Positions 49,028-61,109 of a DNA stretch of 64,000 nt are shown here, one piece after another; the first letter of the stretch is position 1; every line of letters starts with the position of its first letter. The DNA is from Stictocephala bisonia (taxonomy: Eukaryota > Arthropoda > Insecta > Hemiptera > Membracidae): NCBI GenBank assembly GCA_035578905.1, contig JAQJVL010001217.1, forward strand, positions 1 through 64,000, read 5' to 3'. Under the pieces are notes generated by a model. It was not told the origin of the DNA. It did not search any database and saw only the letters and a list, made by a program, of their open reading frames with translations. The position numbers and the translations under genes were made by a program.

Positions 49028-49400
49028 CTAAATTTGAAGAGTTCTATATTAAAGAAAAATCATAGAAAAGAGAAATAAAATAAAATTGAAAAGAGAAATA
49101 AAATTTTAATGCATTCATGGCATTAAAAAAAGACGACTGCATTTCTTAGCCATCTGTTAATTTTAATTACATATTTTTACCTACATTTAAAAATGAATTA
49201 GAAAACAACATAAATAATTCAAAACCTTGTTTTTAAATTTTAACAACTTATCCATCCAATATTTACAAATTCTATATTTTTTATCATATGTTTTATATAA
49301 ATTGTTTATTATATTCTGAAGATGCCATGACTGGCAAAAATGTATTAATTAAAATATAAAAATTGTGGAATTATTTAAAATGTTTCATTTAAATCCATCA
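49028..49400 (+). mobile_element. Second Penelope-like fragment, inverted relative to the first
   Basis: From AAATTTGAAGAG at about 49031 the plus strand parallels the minus-strand element. It has the last about 25 codons of the endonuclease region, now with stops (TCATAG and AAATAA), then GAATTAGAAAACAACATAAA, AACCTTGTTTTTAAATTTTA, CTGAAGATGCCATGACTGGC and the shared end TTGTGGAATTATTTAAAATG TTTCATTTAAAT. It is more decayed and shorter than the minus-strand copy. The two meet near 49.0 kb with 5' ends facing each other. Confidence 0.75.
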
Positions 49401-50194
49401 AAATTCCACCAAGGACTAAATGAAGAAATTACAGTAATTGCTTTTATATAAAGTTAGAAAAATTTGAAAAAAATATATATCATATGTTAGGATACATAGA
49501 AACATACTTTTGTAATAACATGTACTCATTTAAATAATTTAGAAATAATTTTCAAATGTATAATAAAGGAATAATTTTAGTTACTGAAGTTATACGCCTA
49601 TAAATACATTGTAGGATAGGAAACTGACTCATTAGTTCTAACATTTCTGGCTGTACTAACGGTAAGCACACAGTCATTCACATCTGGAATGTATAAAAAT
49701 AGGTACTAATATTATTAGTTAAGTTTTGTTTTCATTGACAGAGGAATTTCTTAGACATACAAACGTTATTTAAAAATAGTAAATGGTAGGTTTTTGTAAA
49801 AGAAATAGGAATATATTTTTGATTTATCGTAGTAGTTATGTATCATAAATTTTATAAAAAGGATTTATGTTACATTTTTAAAAATGTATGAGTAAAAATA
49901 TAAATCTACTCCAGCACAATTATACCAAAATTAATAATATAAAATAAATTTATCAAATGTAACTTAATAGTGAACTTTTCCATAGTAATAAATATTAATG
50001 TTAACGTAAAAGTGAAGTCCTCTACTCATACCATACAACACACTCAAATAGTAGAGCACACATGCACTATAGACAACAAACACAAACACAATAATCACCA
50101 TTTGCACCCAAACAAAGCAAGTGTTAAGTTTCATACAAAAATGGAATGTGCACACTTTTTATGTGCCCAAATACGGCAACTGTACACTCCTAAT
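49401..50194. other. AT-rich unique sequence, no gene seen
   Basis: Two short antisense-overlapping frames near 49964-50212 lead into the 59-bp array; neither has a recognisable domain. Nothing else identified. Confidence 0.5.
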
Positions 50195-52290
50195 CCATTT
50201 TATCGCCACTGAACACTCCCGATATATCTGAACACAGTTGTACACTCTCAGTAAATCTAACGGCTAGTGTACACTTCGAGTACAACTGACAGGAAGTTGT
50301 ACACTCTCAGTACATCTAACGGCTAGTGTACACTTCGAGTACAACTGACAGGAAGTTGTACACTCACAGTACATCTAACGACTAGTGTACACTTCTAGTA
50401 CAACTGACAGGAAGTTGTACACTCTCAGTACATCTAACGGCTAGTGTACACTTCGAGTACAACTGACAGGCCATTGTACACTCACAGTACATCTAACGGC
50501 TAGTGTACACTTCTAGTACAACTGACAGGCCATTGTACACTCACAGTACATCTAACGACTAGTGTACACTTCTAGTACAACTGACAGGAAGTTGTACACT
50601 CTCAGTACATCTAACGGCTAGTGTACACTTCAAGTACAACTGACAGGCCATTGTACACTCACAGTACATCTAACAGCTAGGTGATATTCCTAGTACAACT
50701 AACAGGCAATTGTACACTCACAGTACATCTAACAGCTAGGTGTATATTCATAGTACAACTAACAGGCAATTGTACACTCCCAGTACATCTAATAGCTAGG
50801 TGTATATTCCTAGTACAACTAACAGGCAATTGTACACTCCCAGTACATCTAACAGCTAGGTGTATATTCCTAGTACAACTAATAGGCAATTGTACACTCC
50901 CAGTATATCTAACAGCTAGGTGTATATTCCTAGTACAACTAACAGGCAATTGTACACTCACAGTACATCTAACAGCTAGGTGTATATTCCTAGTACAACT
51001 AACAGGCAATTGTACACTCACAGTACATCTAACAGCTAGGTGTATATTCATAGTACAACTAACAGGCAATTGTACACTCACAGTACATCTAACAGCTAGG
51101 TGTATATTCATAGTACAACTAACAGGCAATTGTACACTCACAGTACATCTAACAGCTAGGTGTATATTCATAGTACAACTAACAGGCAATTGTACACTCA
51201 CAGTACATCTAACAGCTAGGTGTATATTCATAGTACAACTAACAGGCAATTGTACACTCACAGTACATCTAACAGCTAGGTGTATATTCATAGTACAACT
51301 AACAGGCAATTGTACACTCACAGTACATCTAACAGCTAGGTGTATATTCCTAGTACAACTAACAGGCAATTGTACACTCACAGTACATCTAACAGCTAGG
51401 TGTATATTCATAGTACAACTAACAGGCAATTGTACACTTCCAGTACCTCCGACAGCTAGGTGTATATTCCTAGTACAACTAACAGGCAATTGTACACTCA
51501 CAGTACATCTAACAGCTAGGTGTATATTCATAGTACAACTAACAGGCAATTGTACACTCCCAGTACCTCTGACAGCTAGGTGTATATTCCTAGTACAACT
51601 AACAGGCAATTGTACACTCCCAGTACCTCTGACAGCTAGGTGTATATTCCTAGTACAACTAACAGGCAATTGTACACTCACAGTACATCTAACAGCTAGG
51701 TGTATATTCATAGTACAACTAACAGGCAATTGTACACTCCCAGTACCTCTGACAGCTAGGTGTATATTCCTAGTACAACTAACAGGCAATTGTACACTCC
51801 CAGTACCTCTGACAGCTAGGTGTATATTCCTAGTACAACTAACAGGCAATTGTACACTCCCAGTACATCTAACAGCTAGGTGTATATTCCTAGTACAACT
51901 AATAGGCAATTGTACACTCCCAGTACATCTAACAGCTAGGTGTATATTCCTAGTACAACTAACAGGCAATTGTACACTCCCAGTACATCTAACAGCTAGG
52001 TGTATATTCCTAGTACAACTAATAGGCAGTTGTACAATCCATATACTTCTTACTTTCGAATCGTAGTACATCTCACTGTCTATTTACACTCCCAGTACAA
52101 TTGAACAGCATGTAAACGCTCCGGTTACAATTGTGGCATGTGGCCAGCAGGTGTACACCCCGAGTACATCTATTTGCTAATTGTAAACACTCATTACCTT
52201 TTTCGGCAGTTGCACACTCCAACTTCAAGTCAATGGTAGTTTTACACTTTCAGTGCACCTAACTGATAGTTGTGTAATCCAAGAATATTT
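50195..52290 (+). repeat. 59/60-bp minisatellite, array 1 (about 35 copies)
   Basis: The first part (50.2-50.68 kb) has a 59-bp unit with GACAGGAAGTTGTACACTCT, CAGTACATCTAACGGCTAG and TGTACACTTCGAGTACAAC. From 50.68 kb the unit is 60 bp (CAGGCAATTGTACACTCACA, GTACATCTAACAGCTAGGTG, TATATTCATAGTACAACTAA) and is almost perfectly regular up to 52.02 kb. Decayed units continue to about 52290. The one-base change of unit length opens frames of about 460 codons on both strands, which I take as incidental. It belongs to the same family as 56385-60866. Confidence 0.95.
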
Positions 52291-54447
52291 GGTAGTTACA
52301 CCTCCGTTATTGAAAAATGTTTTCTTTTTTATTTTTTCTGTATTTTCTACAGTGTGGATATTTAACTTGGAGTGGTACTTTTAAGAGAATAATTTCACCG
52401 TTATATATGATTAAACAAATCTTCAATTACAGCTGCCTTACAAAAACCCTGACATTATTCCTCAAAACATGTTTTTAATGTATTTAAAGTTTTCAATATA
52501 CATCAACCATATTTAAAAACCCTCATAATTTACACTTTCAAATATAATCTTAACGCCCACTATCCATTATACCCAGTTAGATCAGCTTCTAACTCTAGTA
52601 TTACAATTCCTAGACCATCAAAATCAATCACAACTTCATTATCTTATTAAATTGACAATAATGTCTTTTTTTTCTCCAAATTACCTTATCACACTAAACA
52701 ACCAGGGCATCAAAGCTTTCTCTTCGTTCAAAAGGACGGTAAACAAATGGTTTATGGTTATTGGTCAAGAAGACGTTGACCTCTCTCTTAGGTTCAGTGC
52801 TCGTAGCACGATAGCCCATCGAAGTGGTGAGGTAGGCCTCGTCTCTACATTCTCCTCTCATTAGGTAGGCCTCATCTCTACATTCTCCTCTCAATGTGTG
52901 TTTGACCAATGAATACAGACATGTAAGAAGCGGAAGGAGAGAGGGAAATAGTCAGACTTCCTGTAGCAGACGAAACGGGCTGCCGATACGCAGCGCTGGT
53001 TGAGAATTTCTGCCACGTACCCCTCTCCCAACCCAACAATACTCTGGTCCAATGTTTCCTTTCTCTCTCATTCTCATGGCAATTTGTAATCTTCCCACTC
53101 GCTCCAGTCGGCCTCGCTGTCATCTCTGTCGTTTTCTGCTTCACTCTAGGCTACTGCGCAACAAGCTCGACCTAGCGGCGGTCGAGCCGAGATAGCAAAA
53201 TTAGAATAAAAGTAGTCTGACATTTTAATATTGGCTTTTCTCTTCTTATAGAAGTGTATTCACTGGTTTGGGAGAGGGGAAGACTGCACGTTTGTGTATG
53301 CGGGTGAATGTGTGTGTTGTTGGTATGTGTGAATAAGTGCGTGTTTGTGTAAACGAGTCAAGTAGTCTTGTTTTTATTTACTTATTTACTAGTATAAATA
53401 CAATCCTCTTTTTATTTAACGCTTTTTCACCTGCCATATTGTGTGGATACTTTTTAACACTACTGTTTAACTGTTGTTTGCTGTAACTTTCATTTCCTAT
53501 AGTAAATAGTTTGTTGTATAAGCTACAGATATGATTATATATTATAATAATAATAGTTTTTCATTCCATACTAATGTATAGTAAATTTATATACATTTTT
53601 AATTATTATTATGCTTTTTATTGCATATTTTATAGACTTTCACGAGGGGGTGCTGTTATGGCTCGGTCCCCACACAGGCGTTATCCCATGTGGGGATGTA
53701 ATATTCTAGTTATTATTTTATTGTTTTGTTATTTATTACATATTATTATATACTATTCATTATATTTGTTCTATATCACGATAAACAAATCGATCATGAT
53801 GCTGTAACGCATCTCATTCATAGTGTTGTCGATGGCCTGGAGACAAATACATACCCAGAACTCAATTTCGAGAGTGTCCAATCGGGGAGTTTGACCAGGA
53901 ATAGCAAGATGGGAGGGTTGATACTTGGGCTACAGAAAACAAGGCCTGCGCAGTGGCACTGTGTCTTCTGATTGCAGGCGAGAGAAGAGGGAACGTATGT
54001 GACGCCACTGGTCTTAGACACTATTCTCAGGAATGCCACAACTGTTGATTTAATATTGTGAGATCATTTTCACTCCTCTTATATTTTATTAAAACGTTAA
54101 ATTATAATTAAATGTATACCAATTTAATATGCGGTTCGTGACAAGCGTAAAGATATGAAAATTCAATAGGCCCTAATCATTTTCTTGTAATATACTGTAA
54201 ACCCCATGCGAAAAAACCCCTTGTAAGATTAAGAATATCATAAAAAATTAACGATAGTGGAAAAATTATGAAATGAAATACGTCTTTATTGAACCAGGTG
54301 AAGTTGGGACTAGAAAGTCCCTTCTTCCACTTAACCTGAAAACTTTATGTTTAGTGACCACGATAGTTCCTGTACAATTCGTTTAAAATTGGTTTCATTT
54401 GATCCTGACTCTGGTCCATTATCAGACCAGGATTTAACAAATTATAT
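52291..54447. other. Unique sequence, no gene seen
   Basis: A GC-richer part (about 52700-53350) contains a 33-bp direct duplication at 52830-52862 and 52863-52895 (AGGTAGGCCTCGTCTCTACA). Open frames on both strands at 52652-53144, 53574-53971 and 53818-54039 show no recognisable domain. The A/T-rich remainder is featureless. Confidence 0.45.
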
Positions 54448-54487
54448 CACATGTCACAAATGCCGGGTTTACCATTTGTGACATGTG
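54448..54487. other. Perfect 15-bp stem-loop
   Basis: CACATGTCACAAATG (54448-54462) is followed by a 10-base loop and its exact reverse complement CATTTGTGACATGTG (54473-54487). A smaller hairpin, TGGTCCATTATCAGACCA, lies just upstream near 54412-54430. Too short for a typical animal pre-miRNA; it may be a TIR remnant or a chance palindrome. Confidence 0.7.
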
Positions 54488-54879
54488 TCCTTAAAGAAAT
54501 TTGTTATTGTAGAATTATCTAATTACACTGATGAAAATATATTTAGCAAAACAGTTATCTTAAGTTATGTAATTAGAAAAATACTTTTGATTTCAAAGTG
54601 ATTTTTTAAACGTTATAATTTACTACAGACCAAAAATTGTGTAGATTCGTAAGAGAAGGTTAGAGGGCCTATTATGAATTGTAATGTTTAAAAATGGTGA
54701 GGTGCTTGCTAGGTATGAGTCAAATATTAATATACAAAAGCATACTATACAGGAGCTTTATAATTGTTGAACGATTACAGATAAAAAGAATAAACTTAGT
54801 ACATCATTATTACACCTATAAATCAACTTTTTGAATTAACCGACATTTTAATTTTAGTAAAATTTCTTTCATGGACATT

Positions 54880-55480
54880 TAAGATTTCTCTGTCTTTTAT
54901 TATTTCTTATATTTCAAATAGTTTTTCCTTTCATGGAGATAACTTTTAATCCAGTTTAGGGCGTTGTCTTTAATGTTCATTTCTTGTAGTTGTAGTTTGT
55001 TTATTTAAATGTTTCTATTTAGGCTGTCGAAGGTTTTTTAGAGTTCTAGGAATGCTCCAAATGAGTGTTTATTGTTCTCCCAAGTTGATGGATTGTTTCG
55101 CAGTTTAGGGGTTCGTAGAGATTTAGGGCTCGCAGTGTTAGTTTTCTGTAACGAAGACTGAAGTTTTTAGGTTACTGTTGAGTTTGTAGTATACTGTTTT
55201 TTTCTGGGTAATTTTGATGTGTTGGGCAGTAGAGAGATTGGCCGGTTATTTGTTAAGACGTTTGGTCACCTTTTTGAATTTCGGATATACTGTGGCTATT
55301 TTCATTTTTTGTAGGAACTGTGGCTTGTGTCAATCATGTATATACTATAGGGGTTTTGAAATATCTTGTTGGCAATGTTTAAAAATATTGTTCGGTATGC
55401 TCTCTAGTCTTTCATGTGATTGGGTCAAAGTTGTTCAAAATTGGGGTGTTATGGGCTGTAATTGTAGGCGCGGGCTCAGT
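54880..55480 (-). pseudogene. Decayed CR1/Jockey-type LINE reverse transcriptase
   Basis: On the minus strand, in shifting frames: IPNNIFKHCQQDISKPL, then KIATVYPKFKK, then TNNRPISLLPNTSKLPRK (RT block 1-2, compare NYRPISLLPxxSKIxEK). Then comes AFLEL-KTFDSLNRNI (compare FLDLSKAFDSVNH), and finally IKDNALNWIKSYLHERKNYL (compare NALxWFKSYLxxRKQYV). Stops replace several codons, including the one before KTFDS. The catalytic YADD block is not present. Upstream coding sequence may continue weakly to about 56250 (INYNGQLITSEEKAE), beyond the GT run. Confidence 0.72.
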
Positions 55481-55672
55481 GTCCTCTGGCGTTACTCCTC
55501 CGATTTTTGTAAGTAGTTGTTGAAAGTGTTGCTGATGATATTGGGGTGTTATAATTTTGTTGTCGATTTTTAGTTTATATTCTTTTTACTGGTGTTTATA
55601 TTAGAATGTTCTTTGTTGATAATATCCCAGATTTTCTTATTTTTGCTGTTTGCTTCGTCGATCTATTTTTTA

Positions 55673-55864
<192 letters not shown>

Positions 55865-56384
55865 TATTTTTAATTTTTACTTCAGTATCATATAGAGCTT
55901 TTGGTTTGTGGAATATGTTTTTGTCTTCTTGTATCCCTGTGAGCATATATATTTGCCTTGGGCATTTGGAACAGCATTCTTGAGTTTAATGAGGCGTTCA
56001 TCCCAGAATTAATATGCTTTTTCTAGTGTTTTGGTGGGTTTATAATGTTTCGACATAATCCAGTACTTTTCGTGTTGTAAGATTGGCTAAGGTGTTGTAT
56101 TTTGGATCCACGGTGGGATATTAAAGACCATGTCCCAGTTTTTCTGTTTCAGCCTTTTCTTCAGAAGTTATAAGTTGTCCGTTGTAATTGATCTCGAGAG
56201 TACATACTGTGGTTTGGATCTAGGTTTAAATAGGCTAGTCAGCTTTATGCTGATGCCTAGGTGGTATGATATCTGGTTTTGATGAGTGTTGACGTAGATA
56301 TAGTGCCTATTTTTTTTTTTTTTTTAATATTCGTTGCGTAGATATCTATGATGGTCAAAAACATAGGTGTGATATGCTGTGGTA

Positions 56385-59300
56385 TCAGCAGTTGTACACT
56401 ACCATTACATATAGCAGGTAGTTGGAGTTCCCAGTATATATAACCAGCAGTTGTACACTACCATTACATATAGCAGGTAGTTGGAGTTCCCAGTATATAT
56501 AACCAGCAGTTGTACACTACCATTACATATAACAGGTAGTTGGAGTTCCCACTATATCTAACCAGCAGTTGTACACTACCATTACATATAGCAGGTAGTT
56601 GGAGTTCCCAGTATATCTAACCAGCAGTTGTACACTCCCAGTACATGTAACAGGTAGTTGGAGTTCCCAGTATATCTAACCAGCAGTTGTACACTCCCAG
56701 TACATGTAACAGGTAGTTGGAGTTCCCAGTATATATAACCAGCAGTTGTACACTACCATTACATATAACAGGTAGTTGGAGTTCCCAGTATATCTAACCA
56801 GCAGTTGTACACTACCATTACATATAACAGGCAGTTGGAGTTCCCAGTATATATAACCAGCAGTTGTACACTACCATTACATATAACAGGTAGTTGGAGT
56901 TCCCAGTATATATAACCAGCAGTTGTACACTACCATTACATATAACAGGCAGTTGGAGTTCCCAGTATATATAACCAGCAGTTGTACACTACCATTACAT
57001 ATAGCAGGTAGTTGGAGTTCCCAGTATATATAACCAGCAGTTGTACACTACCATTACATATAACAGGTAGTTGGAGTTCCCAGTATATCTAACCAGCAGT
57101 TGTACACTACCATTACATATAGCAGGTAGTTGGAGTTCCCAGTATATATAACCAGCAGTTGTACACTACCATTACATGTAACAGGTAGTTGGAGTTCCCA
57201 GTATATCTAACCAGCAGTTGTACACTCCCAGTACATGTAACAGGTAGTTGGAGTTCCCACTATATATAACCAGCAGTTGTACACTACCATTACATATAGC
57301 AGGTAGTTGGAGTTCCCAGTATATCTAACCAGCAGTTGTACACTCCCAGTACATGTAACAGGTAGTTGGAGTTCCCAGTATATATAACCAGCAGTTGTAC
57401 ACTACCATTACATATAACAGGTAGTTGGAGTTCCCAGTATATCTAACCAGCAGTTGTACACTACCATTACATATAACAGGTAGTTGGAGTTCCCAGTATA
57501 TATAACCAGCAGTTGTACACTACCATTACATATAACAGGTAGTTGGAGTTCCCAGTATATCTAACGAGCAGTTGTACACTCCCAGTACATGTAACAGGTA
57601 GTTGGAGTTCCCAGTATATATAACCAGCAGTTGTACACTACCATTACATATAACAGGTAGTTGGAGTTCCCACTATATCTAACCAGCAGTTGTACATTCC
57701 CAGTACATGTAACAGGCAGTTGGAGTTCCCAGTATATATAACCAGCAGTTGTACACTACCATTACATATAGCAGGTAGTTGGAGTTCCCACTATATCTAA
57801 CCAGCAGTTGTACATTCCCAGTACATGTAACAGGCAGTTGGAGTTCCCAGTATATATAACCAGCAGTTGTACACTACCATTACATATAGCAGGTAGTTGG
57901 AGTTCCCAGTATATCTAAACAGCAGTTGTACACTACCATTACATATAGCAGGTAGTTGGAGTTCCCACTATATCTAACCAGCAGTTGTACATTCCCAGTA
58001 CATGTAACAGGTAGTTGGAGTTCCCAGTATATCTAACCAGTAGTTGTACACTACCATTACATATAGCAGGTAGTTGGAGATCCCAGTATATCTAACCAGC
58101 AGTTGTACATTCCCAGTACATGTAACAGGTAGTTGGAGTTCCCAGTATATCTAACCAGCAGTTGTACACTACCATTACATATAGCAGGTAGTTGGAGTTC
58201 CCACTATATCTAACCAGCAGTTGTACATTCCCAGTACATGTAACAGGTAGTTGGAGTTCCCACTATATCTAACCAGCAATTGTACACTACCATTACATAT
58301 AGCAGGTAGTTGGAGTTCCCACTATATCTAACCAGCAGTTGTACATTCCCAGTACATATAACAGGTAGTTGGAGTTCCCAGTATATCTAACCAGCAGTTG
58401 TACACTACCATTACATATAGCAGGTAGTTGGAGTTCCCACTATATCTAACCAGCAGTTGTACACTACCATTACATATAGCAGGTAGTTGGAGTTCCCAGT
58501 ATATCTAACCAGCAGTTGTACACTCCCAGTACATGTAACAGGTAGTTGGAGTTCCCAGTATATCTAACCAGCAGTTGTACACTCCCAGTACATGTAACAG
58601 GTAGTTGGAGTTCCCAGTATATATAACCAGCAGTTGTACACTACCATTACATATAACAGGTAGTTGGAGTTCCCAGTATATCTAACCAGCAGTTGTACAC
58701 TACCATTACATATAACAGGCAGTTGGAGTTCCCAGTATATATAACCAGCAGTTGTACACTACCATTACATATAACAGGTAGTTGGAGTTCCCAGTATATA
58801 TAACCAGCAGTTGTACACTACCATTACATATAACAGGCAGTTGGAGTTCCCAGTATATATAACCAGCAGTTGTACACTACCATTACATATAGCAGGTAGT
58901 TGGAGTTCCCAGTATATATAACCAGCAGTTGTACACTACCATTACATATAACAGGTAGTTGGAGTTCCCAGTATATCTAACCAGCAGTTGTACACTACCA
59001 TTACATATAGCAGGTAGTTGGAGTTCCCAGTATATATAACCAGCAGTTGTACACTACCATTACATGTAACAGGTAGTTGGAGTTCCCAGTATATCTAACC
59101 AGCAGTTGTACACTCCCAGTACATGTAACAGGTAGTTGGAGTTCCCACTATATATAACCAGCAGTTGTACACTACCATTACATATAGCAGGTAGTTGGAG
59201 TTCCCAGTATATCTAACCAGCAGTTGTACACTCCCAGTACATGTAACAGGTAGTTGGAGTTCCCAGTATATATAACCAGCAGTTGTACACTACCATTACA

Positions 59301-60866
59301 TATAACAGGTAGTTGGAGTTCCCAGTATATCTAACCAGCAGTTGTACACTACCATTACATATAACAGGTAGTTGGAGTTCCCAGTATATATAACCAGCAG
59401 TTGTACACTACCATTACATATAACAGGTAGTTGGAGTTCCCAGTATATCTAACGAGCAGTTGTACACTCCCAGTACATGTAACAGGTAGTTGGAGTTCCC
59501 AGTATATATAACCAGCAGTTGTACACTACCATTACATATAACAGGTAGTTGGAGTTCCCACTATATCTAACCAGCAGTTGTACATTCCCAGTACATGTAA
59601 CAGGCAGTTGGAGTTCCCAGTATATATAACCAGCAGTTGTACACTACCATTACATATAGCAGGTAGTTGGAGTTCCCACTATATCTAACCAGCAGTTGTA
59701 CATTCCCAGTACATGTAACAGGCAGTTGGAGTTCCCAGTATATATAACCAGCAGTTGTACACTACCATTACATATAGCAGGTAGTTGGAGTTCCCAGTAT
59801 ATCTAAACAGCAGTTGTACACTACCATTACATATAGCAGGTAGTTGGAGTTCCCACTATATCTAACCAGCAGTTGTACATTCCCAGTACATGTAACAGGT
59901 AGTTGGAGTTCCCAGTATATCTAACCAGCAGTTTTACACTACCATTACATATAGCAGGTAGTTGGAGTTCCCACTATATCTAACCAGCAGTTGTACATTC
60001 CCAGTACATGTAACAGGTAGTTGGAGTTCCCAGTATATCTAACCAGCAGTTGTACACTACCATTACATATAGCAGGTAGTTGGAGTTCCCACTATATCTA
60101 ACCAGCAGTTGTACATTCCCAGTACATGTAACAGGTAGTTGGAGTTCCCACTATATCTAACCAGCAATTGTACACTACCATTACATATAGCAGGTAGTTG
60201 GAGTTCCCACTATATCTAACCAGCAGTTGTACATTCCCAGTACATATAACAGGTAGTTGGAGTTCCCAGTATATCTAACCAGCAGTTGTACACTACCATT
60301 ACATATAGCAGGTAGTTGGAGTTCCCACTATATCTAACCAGCAGTTGTACATTCCCAGTACATGTAACAGGTAGTTGGAGTTCCCAGTATATCTAACCAG
60401 CAGTTGTACACTACCATTACATATAGCAGGTAGTTGGAGTTCCCAGTATATCTAACCAGCAGTTGTACATTCCCATTACATATAGCAGGTAGTTGGAGTT
60501 CCCAGTATATCTAACCAGCAGTTGTACACTACCATTACATATAGCAGGTAGTTGGAGTTCCCAGTATATCTAACCAGCAGTTGTACATTCCCAGTATATC
60601 TAACCAGCAGTTGTACATTCCCATTACATATAGCAGGTAGTTGGAGTTCCCAGTATATCTAACCAGCAGTTGTACATTCCCAGTACATGTAACAGGTAGT
60701 TGGAGTTCCCAGTATATCTAACCAGCAGTTGTACACTACCATTACATATAGCAGGTAGTTGGAGTTCCCACTATATCTAACCAGCAGTTGTACATTCCCA
60801 GTACATGTAACAGGTAGTTGGAGTTCCCAGTATATCTAACCAGCAGTTGTACACTACCATTACATG
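56385..60866 (+). repeat. 59-bp minisatellite, array 2 (about 76 copies)
   Basis: The unit ACCAGCAGTTGTACACTACC, ATTACATATAACAGGTAGTT, GGAGTTCCCAGTATATATA repeats every 59 bp (ACCATTACAT at 56401 and 56460). Alternate forms CTCCCAGTACATGTAAC and CATTCCCAGTACATG are mixed in, as are GTATATCTA, GTATATATA and CTATATCTA. It shares the GTTGTACACTCCCAGTACAT core with the 50.2-52.3-kb array in the same orientation. Because 59 is not a multiple of three, no long frames arise. Confidence 0.96.
56640..60330 (+). repeat. 1,888-bp higher-order duplication (32 monomers) in array 2
   Basis: Rare variants recur exactly 1,888 bp apart: ATATCTAAACAGCAG at 57911 and 59799, CTAACGAGCAG at 57561 and 59449, and the GTACATGTAACAGG junction at 56641 and 58529. 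1,888 is 32 x 59. Copy 1 runs to about 58.44 kb and copy 2 to about 60.33 kb. Single-base differences such as CAGTAGTTG against CAGCAGTTT near 58040/59928 distinguish the copies. Confidence 0.93.
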
Positions 60867-61109
60867 CTAGTAAACAAACAAGCCACTGTGCCACGTAGGA
60901 AATTCGTAGAGCAAATTCAAAGATACGTAAACGAGTATTGATTCACGGTCTTTCACATGATATGTATTTGAAACGGCTTTTTATGTTTTATTTAAATTGT
61001 GAGCGACTGTAACTGAATGCACGCACATCGCCTCAAATTGAGGCGGTAACATTTTACAAACGACCCATCAGTTCGGGAACAATAAACAGTGGTACAGAAG
61101 CATTAGAAA

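Noticed and set aside
52652..54039. Protein-coding exons in the GC-richer unique segment
   Set aside because: Short overlapping frames on both strands, no recognisable domain, and no convincing splice or start context.
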